DNA of 64,000 bases. Source: Pyropia haitanensis (Eukaryota; Rhodophyta; Bangiophyceae; Bangiales; Bangiaceae). This document shows, piece by piece, positions 62,188 through 64,000 of this stretch. The notes under the pieces were generated by a model. That model did not search any database, had not been told where the DNA came from, and saw only the letters and a program-made list of their open reading frames with translations. The number at the start of each line of letters is the position of its first letter. The first letter of the stretch is position 1. A program made the position numbers and the translations under genes. The DNA lies in assembly GCA_008729055.1 (NCBI GenBank), contig SDUX01000005.1, positions 3,371,062 to 3,435,061 on the forward strand. Direction: 5' to 3'.

Positions 62188-63194
62188 ATGAGGTTACTTG
62201 AAGGGTCCAGACGTACTCGTACCTGGATACTCGGTCGCGGGTTGCCGCCACGTCGGCACGTTGTCCCATCGTGCACCAAGGTCGTTTCGCTCAGCTCCGT
62301 TTTCTCCTCTCGGCAGGCGTCGGGCGGCTCTCCTGTTGGCACCAGCACTCGCCCAGCACTCCCGGGGCCGCCATTTCTGTCGTCGCCGCGCCAGCGGCGC
62401 ACCGCCCGGGCAGTGGCGGCGGCGGCGGCCTCGGCGCCCGCACCGGCGGCGCGGCGGCCGCCGCCCTCCGCCAAATCTGGTGCGTGGCCGCTCTGGGCGC
62501 GCGTGGTTGCGCTGCTGGCCGCTTCCGCGCGGCGTTTGTCGCGGGAGGCGACGGCTGTAGAGGCGGACCAGGGGGAAGGGGCGCCGAGGGGGGAAGGGGG
62601 GGGGGGGGGAGGGGGGGCGGTGACCGTACGCATCGTTGGTGAATGGGTGCGGGATACGCTGTTGGGAGGGGCGGCGGAGGGGGGGGGGGGGCGGCGCGAC
62701 GGCGGCGGCGGTGGTGGTGGCGGGGCGGGCGGCGGCGGCGGCGGCGGCCTTTCTCCGCGGCCGCCTAGGCGTGTCCCTCCGCCACGCGGTGGCGGTGGCG
62801 GCCGCGCACGGGGCGGCGGCGGAGGTGGCGGCGGTGGCGGCGACGGCGCCTGTGGCGGCGGCGTCTGCGGAAGACGCGGCGGCGGCGGTAGCGGGGGCGG
62901 CGGCGGCGGCTGGTGCGGCCACGCGCGGGGAGGTACATGGCGGCGCCGCCGCCGGTGGGGTACCGGCCCGAGGCGGAGGCGGCGGTGGCAGCGGCGGCGG
63001 CGGCGGCGGTGGCGGTCGCAGTGGGCCCCGCCGCGGTGGCGGTGGGAGGGGAGGTCCGTGGAAGTGAGAATGCTGCGGAGGAGTTCCCGCTTCGGGAGCG
63101 AGGCGGGGCAGGAGGGGAGGGGAGGGGCGCCGGGGGGGGGATCCGCCTCGACGGTGGGAAGGTAGCACAGGCGTTCGAGCATCCACGACAGTAG
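62188..63194 (+). CDS. Hypothetical protein with a CCA-enzyme-like motif
   Basis: ATG at 62188. Seen: AKSGAWPLWARVVALLAASA, then after a G run VTVRIVGEWVRDTLLGG. That sequence resembles the RIAGGWVRDxLLG motif at the start of tRNA nucleotidyltransferase (CCA-adding/poly(A) polymerase head) domains, but Gly is replaced by Glu and the catalytic DxD that should follow is not visible. After more G runs the frame changes to an Ala-rich stretch (FLRGRLGVSLRHAVAVAAAH), then to GYRPEAEAAVAAAAAAAVAV and KVAQAFEHPRQ with a stop at 63194. Identity is uncertain; an intron after the motif could explain the missing catalytic part. Confidence 0.3.
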
Positions 63195-63607
63195 CGGAGG
63201 CCGCTGCCGCCGTCGCCGGCGGCGGACGTATGGGCGGCCTCCCCGGAGACGGCGGGGGGGGGCGGCCAAGGCAGGGACCCCTCCCCCCCCTCCGCGTGAA
63301 GCCCCCGTCCCCCCGCGTCGTCGCCCCCCCACCCCCCGCGTCAGCCCCCCCCCCCCCGCCCGCGTCGCCCCCCCCCCTCCCCCCCGCATCATCTTCCACC
63401 CTCCCCTTCTCTCCCACGCCCCCCCCCCTGAACTCCCCCCGCCCCCCCCCACCGTACCGTCACGGCGCGTCGGCCACGGCCACCACGCACCCTACCCCCA
63501 CCACGGCCGCTACCCCCCCCCCCATACCACCCACCGCAACACCCCACTCCGGGTTACGGCCCCCCCGGACCCCGCCTCCGGCACCCGACGGCGCCAGCGC
63601 CGCCCCG

Positions 63608-64000
63608 ATGTGCTCGATGGCGGGCGGGGCGGCGGGGGGGGTCGCCGCCGCCGCGCCGGAGCTCGTCGATGGTCTCGCCGTCGCGGCGGCCGCCCCGCTG
63701 GGGACGCCCGCTCGGGAGGAGGAGGTCGCCGCAACGGCCGCGGTGGCAGGGGCGGTGGAGCGGCTGGCGGCCGCGTCGCCGGCGGCGACGGCGGCCGAGG
63801 CAGCCGCCGCGGAGCTCCCGCCGCTCGTCGCCCACCCGCCGGCGCGCCGGGGGGGGGGGGGCGGGGGGGGGGGGGGGGGGAGGGAATGTGACACGCGGCC
63901 GGGGAAGGGCGCCGCCAAGGGGGGGGGGGCGGGCGTGCCGGGCTCCTCAACGCTGCGAGGGCGCGGCGAGCGCAAAGACGATGGGGGGGGGGGGGAAAGA
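63608..64000 (+). CDS. Open frame running off the right edge
   Basis: ATG at 63608 (MCSMAGGAAGGVAAAAPELV), then DGLAVAAAAPLGTPAREEEV and AVAGAVERLAAASPAATAAE, open to the window end. Codon use resembles other genes here. The G run at 63849-63880 may change the frame. A minus-strand frame (63460-63975) with a hydrophobic C-terminus (GVAVGGMGGGVAAVVGVGCV) competes. No family. Confidence 0.3.
   Translation, partial: MCSMAGGAAGGVAAAAPELVDGLAVAAAAPLGTPAREEEVAATAAVAGAVERLAAASPAATAAEAAAAELPPLVAHPPARRGGGGGGGGGGRECDTRPGKGAAKGGGAGVPGSSTLRGRGERKDDGGGGER

Overview
The window looks like nuclear DNA of a photosynthetic eukaryote, most likely a bangiophyte red alga (Porphyra/Pyropia type). This is inferred from several things: very high GC; mostly intronless genes; proteins padded with Ala, Gly and Pro runs; plastid-type genes (DUF1995/LPA3-like, an FtsH-ectodomain-like protein); a eukaryotic membrane desaturase; and a tRNA-Asn with a short intron in the T-loop, a quirk known from the red alga Cyanidioschyzon. 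The species is not proven by the sequence.

Layout. 0.2-8.1 kb: HAD hydrolase (runs off the left edge), DUF1995 protein, fatty-acid desaturase and class 3 (diacylglycerol) lipase. 8.6-9.5 kb: a small inverted-repeat DNA transposon with a 5-bp target duplication. 9.5-25 kb: an extremely GC-rich stretch whose genes change frame at G/C homopolymers; only an RRM/SART3-like protein is recognisable. 26-31 kb: an IBR/RING2-type protein, a Gly/Pro-rich protein, a kinase-like gene of ordinary composition and the tRNA-Asn. 32-45 kb: well-preserved housekeeping genes (EamA/DMT transporter, DUF202, OSCA/CSC1 mechanosensitive channel, Maf pyrophosphatase, FtsH-ectodomain-like, F-box/LRR). 45-60 kb: a large gene on the minus strand with TnpB/Fanzor hallmarks, cut in two by an 11-kb chromodomain Ty3-type LTR retrotransposon whose LTRs look identical and which is flanked by a TGCCC duplication. 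60-64 kb: an AT-richer spacer, then GC-rich open frames.

Most interesting parts. (1) The interrupted Fanzor-like gene, RNA-guided-nuclease family, with three hairpins directly downstream of its stop codon that could be its guide-RNA scaffold. (2) The retrotransposon itself: a textbook -1 frameshift signal at the gag stop, a methyltransferase-like domain after the chromodomain, a 986-codon antisense ORF, and LTRs full of perfect hairpins. (3) The T-loop intron in tRNA-Asn. A general caution applies: many genes here need frame changes exactly at long G or C runs, so many starts, ends and frames are uncertain. This may be an assembly artefact rather than biology.
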